32,941 nucleotides of DNA from Alphaproteobacteria bacterium (GTDB lineage: Bacteria; Pseudomonadota; Alphaproteobacteria; RF32; CAG-239). Of the stretch, positions 1 to 8,717 are shown one piece after another (positions within the stretch are counted from its first letter, which is position 1; each line of letters opens with the position of its first letter). The DNA lies in the NCBI GenBank assembly GCA_017465405.1, contig JAFTWG010000010.1, positions 1 through 32,941 of the forward strand, given 5' to 3'. A program made the position numbers and the translations under genes. The notes under the pieces were generated by a model. That model saw only the letters and a program-made list of their open reading frames with translations. It was not told where the DNA came from and searched no databases.

Positions 1-2501
1 GTGGTATCTACCCATAAGTTATGGAAAGCTTCGCCGTTCCAGTTATAGTCATAGAAACCGCAACCCGGACAATATAAACGATTTACGTTAACTTTACGCA
101 TTATGTTATATATCATTCCGTTGGTTTGGGCAATTGCTGCAGAAGGTAAAGCTTCCATTGCAACAATTTCCGGTTCTACCTCTATCGGACCCAATGGTTT
201 GCTGTCTGACGGGGTATCTTCTTCATCTTCTTTCGGATCACAATCTTCGGTATAGGTGTTTTCCTCATCAGTCATAGAAACGCCCCAAACTTTAGCTACG
301 TCAATCTCTGTTATACCTAATACTTCTTCAAGCAAAGAGCCACTAATATCTACAGTAGCATCTGTTTGATAGTCAATTTTATATTTGTATGGAGAACCGA
401 TTACACGGAATATCTCAAAAGATTTTTCATTAGCTTCACCATTGTCCATGCCTGCAGCTGCAAAAACTATACTGTCTTGTCCGCGAATGTCTTTATAGTT
501 CTTGGTATCAACAATAACTTTAGTTGTGCCAATAATATCGCCGGCAATAAGCTTTCCGGCCTCTCCGGTTGAAGCATCCAATTCAACTCGCAAAATCGGA
601 TTGTTTACCGCTTCATAATTTCCTTCTGCCGCAACAATAGCATTTTTGCCCAATACCATTTGAGTAGTATCAAGAGTTATGTCTTGTGCTCCAAAAACAA
701 CATTATTAAAAGCAACGCTGTTTACAAAACAATTTTCACACACATCACCGGAAATATTTATATTATAATATTCTCCGGCGATAGTGTCATCAATAGTAAT
801 TGTTCCGTCGTTTACAGCCTCAAAATTCAAATTAATCAATCCGTTTGAAGAAGAACCGGCATCATTTAATTGAACTCCGAAAGAATTTGGTTCTAAAGAA
901 GCTGGACCAACTGGAGGCTCTCCCATCATGAAAATAGCATTACTTATATCGTTTGCTCTGTTTCCGCTAAAGGTTGATGTTCCGTTGTCGGCAACAATAG
1001 TCAAATCAGAAGTTGAAGCAATAGCACCGCCCCAAACTACATCAGCTACTACATAGTTGTCAATAAAGTTTGAATTTACAATTTTGCCGATTGTTCCATT
1101 AATATTTGCAATAGCTCCTCCGGCGGCAACGGTTGGGGTAGGATTCATCATCAAACTGACATCAACAGAACCCACTTCAATCTCAAAACCTGCTGCATCT
1201 GCATAGTTACCGATAAAGTTTGAATTAGATATTTCACCAATATGGTGTATTGAGCTGTCGTAGCCGTTGTCATAAAAATTAGAAATGGCTCCACCAACAG
1301 CAGTTGCTCCGTCAAATCCGGCAGTATTAACACCATTATTTACAAAATCAGCTGTTATCTTATCGATTGTAACATATTCTTCGCCCCATGCTCCGCCATA
1401 TCCATTAGAAACGGCACCACCTAAAGCTTGATATTCTCCATTTGCAACATTATCTTTGAAAGAACCGCTGATTTCAGAAGTGTAATAACCATTAAACAAA
1501 GCTCCGGCTGTGGCATATTGTCCTGTTATAGAATTTCCTTCAAAGGCAGAGTTTATAATTTTACCGCCGGTTTCAAGGCTTACCGCACCGCCTACTGCTT
1601 CATAACCGCCATATCCCATATTATTATAAAATTTGGAATTTTTGATAGCAATTACTCCACCTCCACTCCAACTTACGCCATAAATGGCTCCGCCATAAGT
1701 ATAGTCCCCGCTAGCAAAGTTATTATAAAAATCAGCATTTTCGATATTAATGGTTCTATCCGATACATCGCCAACCATAACTGCACCACCGCTGGCCACA
1801 AATCCCATAATACCATTACCGATAAAATTACCGGAAATAGTACCGACTTGAGAATCTTCGTAATTGTCTTGAGATGGAGAAGCCACAATAGCACCGCCCC
1901 ATACACCATTATTACCTTCGGCAATGTTACCAATAAAATCGCCGCTGATGTCCCCCATTACACCGGCATTAGAAATTGCGGCACCACCGGCTTCTTCGCC
2001 ACGAGCATAGTTTCCGACAAATACTCCGCTGATATCGCCCAGAACTCCAGTTTTACTGTTAGAAATTGCTCCGCCATATCCATCACCATAAATATTGTCA
2101 TCACCATTAAGAATAAAGGTACCGGAAATATTAATACCGGAATTTATTTCATTATAAATAGCGCCACCGAAAATATTGATATCGTCATCATAATTACCGG
2201 TAGCAGGAGCTTCTATATCTCCAAACACGCCGGAAATATCTTTTGTGTTCTCAGACACAACTATTCTATCTGTTTTGATATCTTCGGGATTAAAATTAAT
2301 TGTAAACACTGTTTTACCTTCAGTCGGTTTTTCAACAGGCTTAAGAAACGGTTCATTTTTATAAATAGGTTCAAAATAAATTTTTTCACTACCGCTTCCG
2401 AACTCGGTCTTTGGTACATTGCTATAAAAATCTGCCATAGCAGGACAAGAGAGGAACGTTCCCGCCAGCAACAGATTAAAAAATCTAGATTTATTAGTCA
2501 T
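1..2501 (-). CDS. Autotransporter-like surface protein, C-terminus beyond window
   Basis: The frame is open from the ATG at 2501 to the window edge (833 codons), so the gene is partial. GGAGG lies 5 bases before the ATG, which fixes the start. Residues 1-23 look like a signal peptide ending A-M-A before Asp24. The passenger (about 60-600) is built from loose repeats of the form GGAI.N....I.G.FI.N, typical of beta-helical autotransporter passengers. A C-E-N-C pair sits near residue 625, and Y-C-P-G-C-G is at 810-815 followed by a Trp-rich stretch. The motif FRVIGSPYK and the CPGCG region also occur in the complete autotransporter at 17151-20087, so the missing part is very probably an outer-membrane beta-barrel. 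The role (adhesion or surface variation) is inferred. Expression probably depends on the switchable promoter at 2519-2658. Confidence 0.85.
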   Translation of the reverse strand, partial: MTNKSRFFNLLLAGTFLSCPAMADFYSNVPKTEFGSGSEKIYFEPIYKNEPFLKPVEKPTEGKTVFTINFNPEDIKTDRIVVSENTKDISGVFGDIEAPATGNYDDDINIFGGAIYNEINSGINISGTFILNGDDNIYGDGYGGAISNSKTGVLGDISGVFVGNYARGEEAGGAAISNAGVMGDISGDFIGNIAEGNNGVWGGAIVASPSQDNYEDSQVGTISGNFIGNGIMGFVASGGAVMVGDVSDRTINIENADFYNNFASGDYTYGGAIYGVSWSGGGVIAIKNSKFYNNMGYGGYEAVGGAVSLETGGKIINSAFEGNSITGQYATAGALFNGYYTSEISGSFKDNVANGEYQALGGAVSNGYGGAWGEEYVTIDKITADFVNNGVNTAGFDGATAVGGAISNFYDNGYDSSIHHIGEISNSNFIGNYADAAGFEIEVGSVDVSLMMNPTPTVAAGGAIANINGTIGKIVNSNFIDNYVVADVVWGGAIASTSDLTIVADNGTSTFSGNRANDISNAIFMMGEPPVGPASLEPNSFGVQLNDAGSSSNGLINLNFEAVNDGTITIDDTIAGEYYNINISGDVCENCFVNSVAFNNVVFGAQDITLDTTQMVLGKNAIVAAEGNYEAVNNPILRVELDASTGEAGKLIAGDIIGTTKVIVDTKNYKDIRGQDSIVFAAAGMDNGEANEKSFEIFRVIGSPYKYKIDYQTDATVDISGSLLEEVLGITEIDVAKVWGVSMTDEENTYTEDCDPKEDEEDTPSDSKPLGPIEVEPEIVAMEALPSAAIAQTNGMIYNIMRKVNVNRLYCPGCGFYDYNWNGEAFHNLWVDT

Positions 2502-2518
2502 TAACACCTCCAAGAATT

Positions 2519-2552
2519 ATAAAAAAAATAAACGATCGTTTTTTGGGAACAA
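2519..2552. repeat. 34-bp palindrome, gene-proximal copy of the left cassette
   Basis: The site is centred on CGATCG at 2533-2538. The inner arm (toward the promoter) carries TTGTTCCC-AAAAAA when read on the minus strand. The outer arm begins TTTATTT and then degenerates. The -10 box ends 17 bp from the core, the same distance as in the right cassette. It is proposed as one end of an invertible segment; an operator is the alternative. Confidence 0.75.
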
Positions 2553-2555
2553 GTA

Positions 2556-2584
2556 TTTATAACATATTATTTTTTGAGTTTCAA
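2556..2584 (-). promoter_or_regulatory. Promoter of the left autotransporter gene, pointing into the gene
   Basis: On the minus strand, TTGAAA (2584-2579) is followed after 17 bp by TATAAA (2561-2556). The predicted start point near 2549 falls in the inner arm of the gene-proximal palindrome, and the ATG at 2501 lies about 50 bases downstream. The promoter lies entirely between the two palindromes. Confidence 0.65.
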
Positions 2585-2624
2585 TTAAAAACAAAAGGTT
2601 ACCACTTGCTGTTTTTTATATTTT

Positions 2625-2658
2625 TTGTTCCAAAAAAACGATCATATTTATGGAACAA
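2625..2658. repeat. 34-bp palindrome, distal copy of the left cassette
   Basis: Perfect outer arms TTGTTCC (2625-2631) and GGAACAA (2652-2658) lie symmetrically around CGATCA (2639-2644). The core differs from CGATCG by one base but keeps GATC. Its centre is 106 bp from the proximal copy. It is the most symmetric outer-arm pair of the four copies. Confidence 0.75.
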
Positions 2659-2664
2659 ATCAAC

Positions 2665-2695
2665 AAAAAACCGCTTTGAAAACAAAGCGGTTTTT
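2665..2695 (-). terminator. Terminator downstream of mreB
   Basis: CCGCTTTG (2671-2678) and CAAAGCGG (2683-2690) form an 8-bp stem with an AAAA loop. A run of T follows on both strands, so it can work in both directions. It ends mreB transcription just past its stop and insulates the promoter cassette behind it. Confidence 0.85.
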
Positions 2696-2702
2696 GCACA
2701 AA

Positions 2703-3746
<1,044 letters not shown>

Positions 3747-3816
3747 TTACATCTTCTCCGAATTATATTTTTTATAAATTTAGTTACTTTTTATAACATT
3801 ACATCAATTTGTGCAA

Positions 3817-4743
3817 TCATTTATATAGTTTTTTAACATTATTTATAAAATCTTTTTGACCGTTATAACAATCTTTGAAAACAATATCTGCTTTCAACTT
3901 GTTTCTAAACCAAGTGAGTTGACGTTTAGCATATTGTCGGGTATGAATTTTTGCCAAAGCAACAGCTTCATCAAAAGTAATTTTTCCTTGTATTGCCTCT
4001 ATTAATTCAGGAACACCTTTAGCTCGCATTGCGGGTAAATCAGATGAAAGATTGCGACTTATTAAATACTTAACTTCATCAACCGCCCCTAAATTAAGCA
4101 TTTTTTCAAAACGTGTATCACATCTCTCGTCCAAAAATTTTTTATCCGGCAAAAGTGCTATTGTTAAAAACTCGGCTTCGGGTATTTTTTGAACCATCGG
4201 TTTCTTGTACCATTCTGATATCGAGATTCCGGTAGAATAAAAAATCTCTAATGCCCTCCTAACACGAGTTGTGTCATTAGGCTTTAACATTTTTGCCGCT
4301 TCTGCGTCTTCTTGTTTCAGCCTTTCATATAAACTTTCAACCCCGTTTTGTTCTAAAAAAGACATTATTTCTTCACGAATTTCCGGTTTAACATTCGGAA
4401 TCGGTGTTGTTCCGTTAATCAAATTATCAAGATACAGTCCCCCACCTCCGACAACTATCGGCAATTTTCCCTCATGCCAAATTGAGCGAATTTCAGAGAC
4501 GGCTTTATCCAACCAATCATATACATTACCGTTAACAGAAACGTCTAAATATTCATATAGGCGATGTTCTGCTTCTTGTTTGTCCTCGATTGATGGAGAA
4601 GCGGCGATTATCGGTATTCCGCTATAAACTTGACTTGCATCGGCATTAACAATAACACCTTTCAACTCCTTAGCCAAATCAATAGCTAAACGAGATTTTC
4701 CCGAGGCAGTAGGACCGGCAATAACAATTACATTTTTCGGCAC
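3817..4743 (-). CDS. miaA: tRNA dimethylallyltransferase MiaA
   Basis: MiaA transfers dimethylallyl from DMAPP to N6 of A37 in tRNAs reading UNN codons. The protein has 308 residues, normal for the family. Its P-loop is GPTASGKS (10-17). The catalytic Asp is in NADASQVY (Asp35), where family members usually show DSMQ. The usual GGTGLY motif reads GGGGLY (99-104), so the conserved catalytic Thr is replaced by Gly101. The start is GTG at 4743: an in-frame stop precedes it directly and AGAGGG lies upstream. It overlaps the end of ddl by 16 bp, implying coupled translation. Confidence 0.95.
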   Translation of the reverse strand: MPKNVIVIAGPTASGKSRLAIDLAKELKGVIVNADASQVYSGIPIIAASPSIEDKQEAEHRLYEYLDVSVNGNVYDWLDKAVSEIRSIWHEGKLPIVVGGGGLYLDNLINGTTPIPNVKPEIREEIMSFLEQNGVESLYERLKQEDAEAAKMLKPNDTTRVRRALEIFYSTGISISEWYKKPMVQKIPEAEFLTIALLPDKKFLDERCDTRFEKMLNLGAVDEVKYLISRNLSSDLPAMRAKGVPELIEAIQGKITFDEAVALAKIHTRQYAKRQLTWFRNKLKADIVFKDCYNGQKDFINNVKKLYK

Positions 4744-5636
4744 TTAGCACCCTCTACCAAAAGTCGACACAGTTTAGAATAGCTGCCTCCGAGATGAATA
4801 TATTGCTCCGGCACCAATGATAGCGGAGTCATACCGGGATTAGTATTTATTTCCAACAAGACAACTCCGTCTTCTTCATTATAACGTAAATCACTACGAG
4901 AAACAGTATTGCAGCCTAGAGCTTTATGTATTTTTTCGGCATAACGTAGGGCGGTATTAAATGCAATTTCAGGGATTGGAGCAGGAATAATGTGTTCGGT
5001 CATTCCGTCAGTATATTTGGCTTCATAGTCATAAAATTTAACCTTTGGGCGCATTTCGGTAACGGTTAATGCTTTTCCGTTTACGACTGAAACTGTTAGT
5101 TCTTGACCTGCAATATATTTTTCTATCAAAATTTCACAGTTTTCATCATCATATTTAATTTGCTCCAAATCTTTTTTTGTATTGATGATATAAACACCAA
5201 CACTGGAACCGTCACTAACCGGTTTGACAACATAAGGCATTGCCACAACAGTCCCTTCTTCCTTAAATTGTTTAAATGTCATTTTTTCTCCCATCGGAAC
5301 CTTAATTCCGATAGAATTACATATAAGCTTGGTTAAATTTTTATCCATTCCCGCTGCCGAAGCTTTTAAGCCGGAATGAGTATACGGAATTTGCAACATA
5401 TCAAGCAATCCTTGTATTTCGCCATCTTCGCCCCAATTTCCGTGAAGAGCATTAAAAACAACATCCGGTTTTTCTTTTTTCAAAACATCTAAAAATTCTG
5501 ATGTTGACGTCAAATCATGAGCTACAGTTTCGAAACCTTCTTGATTAAGAGCTTCAATAATTCCCTTTCCGCTAACTAAACTTACGTCTCTTTCAGCAGA
5601 AAAACCTCCCATAACAACCAAAACTTTCTTTGACAT
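4728..5636 (-). CDS. ddl: D-alanine--D-alanine ligase
   Basis: This ATP-grasp ligase makes D-Ala-D-Ala for peptidoglycan precursors in the cytoplasm. It has 302 residues, typical of the short Ddl type. Motifs seen are VMGGFSAERDVSL (catalytic Glu15), HGNWGEDGEIQGLL (ATP-grasp entry), SDGSSVGVYI, YDYEAKYTDG (the Tyr type associated with D-Ala rather than D-lactate) and EINTNPGMTPLSL at the metal site. AAGGAA lies before the ATG. It is usually found in the mur/fts cluster; here it heads a ddl-miaA-mreB run and is divergent from the DUF3108 gene. Confidence 0.95.
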   Translation of the reverse strand: MSKKVLVVMGGFSAERDVSLVSGKGIIEALNQEGFETVAHDLTSTSEFLDVLKKEKPDVVFNALHGNWGEDGEIQGLLDMLQIPYTHSGLKASAAGMDKNLTKLICNSIGIKVPMGEKMTFKQFKEEGTVVAMPYVVKPVSDGSSVGVYIINTKKDLEQIKYDDENCEILIEKYIAGQELTVSVVNGKALTVTEMRPKVKFYDYEAKYTDGMTEHIIPAPIPEIAFNTALRYAEKIHKALGCNTVSRSDLRYNEEDGVVLLEINTNPGMTPLSLVPEQYIHLGGSYSKLCRLLVEGAKCRKM

Positions 5637-5656
5637 TTAACTAAATTCCTTATAAT
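5630..5656 (+). promoter_or_regulatory. Candidate promoter for the DUF3108-trhP pair
   Basis: TTGACA (5630-5635) and TATAAT (5651-5656) are separated by 15 bp, shorter than ideal. The -35 box overlaps the first codons of the divergent ddl gene. Confidence 0.4.
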
Positions 5657-5696
5657 AACTAAAAACAGGTGGTAATTTAGCAAATTTTTTTTGATA

Positions 5697-6494
5697 ATGA
5701 AAGATATTTTAACAAAAAAAACAACATATTTGTTGCTCATTGTAACATTGTTTTTCTCTTTACCGGTAAACGCCCTGTCGGTAAAGCATAATTTTAATGC
5801 TTTTATCGGACCTTTTAATGCCAGTATAGCTGATTTTGAATATCAACTTGATAATAAAAAATATGCTGTAAAATCAAAAATTAAAACACATGGGCTTTTT
5901 GATACTTTATATCCGTTTGAGGCCATATATTCCACAACCGGATTTTTGAAAAAAAACAAAATGCAAACCGATACTTATAAATATCAATCACAATCCCGCT
6001 TCTCCAAAAGAACAAAAGATGTAATATATAGCAGTCAAGGCATACCATTGCAAATAATCAGTTCAAAAAACGGTAGAGAAAAAATTAAAAAAGTAAATAC
6101 AACAGAAAATATAGATGATACGACAGATTTACAAACTGTTGTTGCTGCTATCGCCAATCAATATAATAAGGTTAAAAATTGTAATGCCAAAATGCGTATA
6201 TTTGACGGCAAAAGAAGATTTGATGTCATATTTGAAGATTTAGGAACGGATAATATAAAAAAAGATGAAAATTCTCCTTTTTACGGAGAAGCCACAAAAT
6301 GTTCTATGTATATAGATAAATTGAAAGAAGACGGAGATGATATGTTGTGGCAACTGACTTCAGACAGCCCCATATATTTTTGGATTATGAAAGATAAAAA
6401 TACTCAAGCTCCGTTTATAGCTAAAATTAATGTGGAAGATACTCCGCTTGGTGAAATGAATGTTTATACTACAAATATTGAGGTAACAAAATGA
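5697..6494 (+). CDS. DUF3108-family envelope protein
   Basis: This is an exported protein of about 265 residues with an N-terminal hydrophobic signal (around residues 10-27, ending VNA-LS). Features that suggest DUF3108 are an early YQLDNKKYAVKSKIKTHGLF stretch, a central IFDGKRRFDVIFEDLG block, and a C-terminal part where IYFWIMKD and PLGEMNVYTTNIE resemble the usual beta-strand ending. The function of the family is unknown; members are periplasmic in proteobacteria. A TTG at 5691 is an alternative start in the same frame. No well-spaced ribosome site is visible, since AGGTGG at 5667-5672 is too far upstream. The stop overlaps the trhP start in ATGA. Confidence 0.75.
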   Translation: MKDILTKKTTYLLLIVTLFFSLPVNALSVKHNFNAFIGPFNASIADFEYQLDNKKYAVKSKIKTHGLFDTLYPFEAIYSTTGFLKKNKMQTDTYKYQSQSRFSKRTKDVIYSSQGIPLQIISSKNGREKIKKVNTTENIDDTTDLQTVVAAIANQYNKVKNCNAKMRIFDGKRRFDVIFEDLGTDNIKKDENSPFYGEATKCSMYIDKLKEDGDDMLWQLTSDSPIYFWIMKDKNTQAPFIAKINVEDTPLGEMNVYTTNIEVTK

Positions 6495-7897
6495 AATCAG
6501 AATTGTTATTGCCGGCAGGCTCTTTAGTAAAACTTAAAACTGCAATTTTATACGGCGCAGATGCCGTTTATGCAGGAACTCCTGATATGAGTTTGCGAAC
6601 ACAGTCTAAATTTTCGCTGGATGATATCAAAGAAGGAATTGATTTTGTTCATCAACATGGGAAAAAAATATATCTGACTTTGAACTTATATACTCACAAC
6701 AACGATGTTGCCAAATTGCCTCACTTCATTAATACTCTTCGCCAATTAAAACCGGATGGTGTTTTGATTGCTGACCCCGGAGTATTTTTGTATTTGAAAG
6801 AAAATGCCCCGGAATTGAAACGTTTTGTTTCTACACAAGCCAACATCTGTTCATATCAAACTGTTAAATTTTGGCAAGATTTGGGAGCTGACCTATGTGT
6901 TTTGGGAAGAGAAGTTTCTTATGAAGAAATGGCTGAAATCCGACGCCAATGTCCGGATATGCCGTTAGAAACGTTTGTTCACGGAGCTATGTGCATGTCT
7001 TATTCCGGAAGATGTTTAATCTCAAACTTTTTGGCAGACAGAAGTGCTAACCAAGGAAAATGCGCACATTGTTGTCGTTGGCACTATAAATTACACTTAC
7101 GTTTGAAAGACGGAACAATAAAAGATATTGAAATTAATGAAGACAATAAAGATGCTTTCGAATTTTTAGTTCAAGAAGAATTTCGCCCAGGTGAATTGTT
7201 TGAAATTGTGGAAGATGAACATGGTGCTTATATAATGAACTCAAAAGATTTATGTATGATGCCCCGCCTTGATAAAATTTTAGAATTAGGGTTACACTCG
7301 CTAAAGATTGAAGGAAGAAATAAAACCGAATATTATGCTGCTATTACCGCCCGTGCTTATCGTCAGGCTATTGATGACTATCGGAAAAATCCTGAAAATT
7401 GGAATGCGCAAAAGTATATGAATGAATTGTATACTTTGCAAAATCGTGGTTATTGTTTAGGATTTTATGACGGACACCTTACAAATATCAGTCAAAATTA
7501 TGAATATACTCGCACTTTAGGAGATTGGCTGTTTGCAGGTTCAATAGTTGAGTGGGACGGCGATGATGCTATATTCGAAATTAGAAATTATATTGATTCC
7601 GATGAAGAATTTGAATTTTTAATTCCTAACAGTTTAGATGTTATCAAACTTAAAATGAGCGAATTTGAAGATGCGATAAGCGGGGAAATAACACCAAAAG
7701 TTTCTGCAGGACAGGGTAAGAAAATTCGTATTCGTCCGCAAGCATGGAATATGCCCATTGAAGAAATCAAAAAACTGTTGCCGCAATACACTATCGCTCG
7801 CAAGTTTATACCGTTAAAAGGAGAAAACGGTGAAATGTTAAATCATAAAAAAGAAGAGTTTGAAATTATTTGCCAACAATCAAAGGCTAAAGATTAA
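6491..7897 (+). CDS. trhP: U32-family tRNA hydroxylation protein TrhP (YegQ)
   Basis: The protein has 468 residues with the U32 signature ETFVHGAMCMSYSGRC. Cys168, Cys175, Cys191 and Cys194/195 (the GKCAHCCRWHY block) match the iron-sulfur cysteines of TrhP. In characterised members TrhP makes 5-hydroxyuridine at tRNA position 34 with prephenate as a cofactor source. The CRW-Y block favours TrhP over the rRNA-acting paralogue RlhA. The C-terminal part (about 390-455) is the usual U32 C-terminal domain. It starts inside the stop of the DUF3108 gene (ATGA), so it is translationally coupled. The 3' end overlaps the convergent acylphosphatase by 4 bp. Confidence 0.9.
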   Translation: MKSELLLPAGSLVKLKTAILYGADAVYAGTPDMSLRTQSKFSLDDIKEGIDFVHQHGKKIYLTLNLYTHNNDVAKLPHFINTLRQLKPDGVLIADPGVFLYLKENAPELKRFVSTQANICSYQTVKFWQDLGADLCVLGREVSYEEMAEIRRQCPDMPLETFVHGAMCMSYSGRCLISNFLADRSANQGKCAHCCRWHYKLHLRLKDGTIKDIEINEDNKDAFEFLVQEEFRPGELFEIVEDEHGAYIMNSKDLCMMPRLDKILELGLHSLKIEGRNKTEYYAAITARAYRQAIDDYRKNPENWNAQKYMNELYTLQNRGYCLGFYDGHLTNISQNYEYTRTLGDWLFAGSIVEWDGDDAIFEIRNYIDSDEEFEFLIPNSLDVIKLKMSEFEDAISGEITPKVSAGQGKKIRIRPQAWNMPIEEIKKLLPQYTIARKFIPLKGENGEMLNHKKEEFEIICQQSKAKD

Positions 7898-8181
7898 GCT
7901 CTTTTGAATACTCCATCTTCTATCGGTGGTAAGAAACAACTTCTGCGACCGACAACAAAATCGACACTATCCACTCTGGATAGAGCAGGTCCTTTGTGGC
8001 ATGAAATCAGCATCTCTTCTATTTTTTCTTCTTCACCACGCATTAAAATTTCTACACTTCCGTCAGCTTCATTACGAACCCAACCGGAGATTCCGCCTAT
8101 TCGCTTTGCTTCGTGCACAGCAAACCAACGGAATCCTATTCCTTGAACACGACCTTTTATTTTTATGTAAACCTCTTTCAT
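7894..8181 (-). CDS. acyP: Acylphosphatase
   Basis: This small enzyme hydrolyses acyl-phosphates in the cytoplasm. It has 95 residues, normal for the family. The substrate-binding signature GRVQGIGFRWF carries the catalytic Arg18, and GWVRNEADGSVE carries the catalytic Asn37. Its ATG overlaps the stop of the ATP12 gene (TAATG), so it is the last gene of the minus-strand operon. Its own end overlaps convergent trhP. Confidence 0.95.
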   Translation of the reverse strand: MKEVYIKIKGRVQGIGFRWFAVHEAKRIGGISGWVRNEADGSVEILMRGEEEKIEEMLISCHKGPALSRVDSVDFVVGRRSCFLPPIEDGVFKRA

Positions 8182-8678
8182 TATTTTAAGAAGTTCTCAA
8201 TATCGATTAATTCTTTTTTCAAGACTTGGCGTTTTTGTTCGGCATTTTCATCTTTACCCCAACGTTCTGCTTGGCTGATTTCTTCAAGATATGCTGCATT
8301 ATATGCCGTTTCCGCATTGATAAAACCTCTGACTAAAGCTGCTGCCAATAGCTCCGATTTCATATTTATGGAAGCCAAATAAAAAGCAGCTAACTCCTTA
8401 TCGCTCATTGTTTCTAAAAATTTTTTCAAACCTTGTAAGGTATTCTTTTTTTGTTCAACGACTTCCATTTTATCTGTAGTCATATACTTGGCATTAAGAT
8501 TATGATGAGCCCATTTCAAAATAGGTCCCCATAATTCTTCTTGCTTTTCGTATAATGATACTTCTTTATCCCAAAATAACAAGGAATCGGTTTTTGAAAA
8601 TTGTACTAATCGAGTAATAATTTCTTCACGATGATTTTTAATTTCTGTTATAGCTTGTTCCAGTTTTTCTTTAGTCAT
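8181..8678 (-). CDS. ATP12-family F1-ATPase assembly chaperone, short form
   Basis: ATP12 proteins bind the F1 alpha subunit during ATP synthase assembly in mitochondria and alphaproteobacteria. This 165-residue protein matches the helical C-terminal part of the family. It has FSKTDSLLFWDKE (family: YAETDLLCYRA), QEELWGPILKWA (family: W-P-L-WA) and the closing LEEISQAERWGKDENAE (family: LDE.WQ.E.WGED.EA). The N-terminal domain of the usual 230-260-residue protein is missing, and the 39-bp gap upstream cannot hold it. The position after rluC in the operon matches the usual alphaproteobacterial neighbourhood. The call is by motif only and is fairly sure; retained activity is uncertain. Confidence 0.75.
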   Translation of the reverse strand: MTKEKLEQAITEIKNHREEIITRLVQFSKTDSLLFWDKEVSLYEKQEELWGPILKWAHHNLNAKYMTTDKMEVVEQKKNTLQGLKKFLETMSDKELAAFYLASINMKSELLAAALVRGFINAETAYNAAYLEEISQAERWGKDENAEQKRQVLKKELIDIENFLK

Positions 8679-8717
8679 TTTTTTATCCTTTTAATATTCG
8701 AAAAGAATTTATTTTAA

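Larger units (their letters stand above)
2519..2658. other. Putative invertible promoter cassette, ON orientation
   Basis: Two palindromes with CGATCG-type cores bracket a promoter directed into the surface-protein gene that starts at 2501. The 108 bp from core to core aligns by hand with the reverse complement of the right cassette (about 77 matches, one gap). It aligns poorly with that cassette read in its present direction relative to its own gene. The homology is seen in the sequence. DNA inversion is inferred, and no recombinase gene is in the window. Confidence 0.65.

Noticed and set aside
1428..2504. 358-codon frame on the plus strand
   Set aside because: It is antisense to the repeat-rich autotransporter, whose frame has a signal peptide, ribosome site and repeats. 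The long shadow comes from the repetitive Gly/Ala/Ile codons.
2519..2658. LexA (SOS) operator because of GTTC/GAAC elements
   Set aside because: Alphaproteobacterial LexA boxes have directly repeated GTTC spaced by 7 bp. Here the elements are inverted and 22 bp apart around a GATC core.
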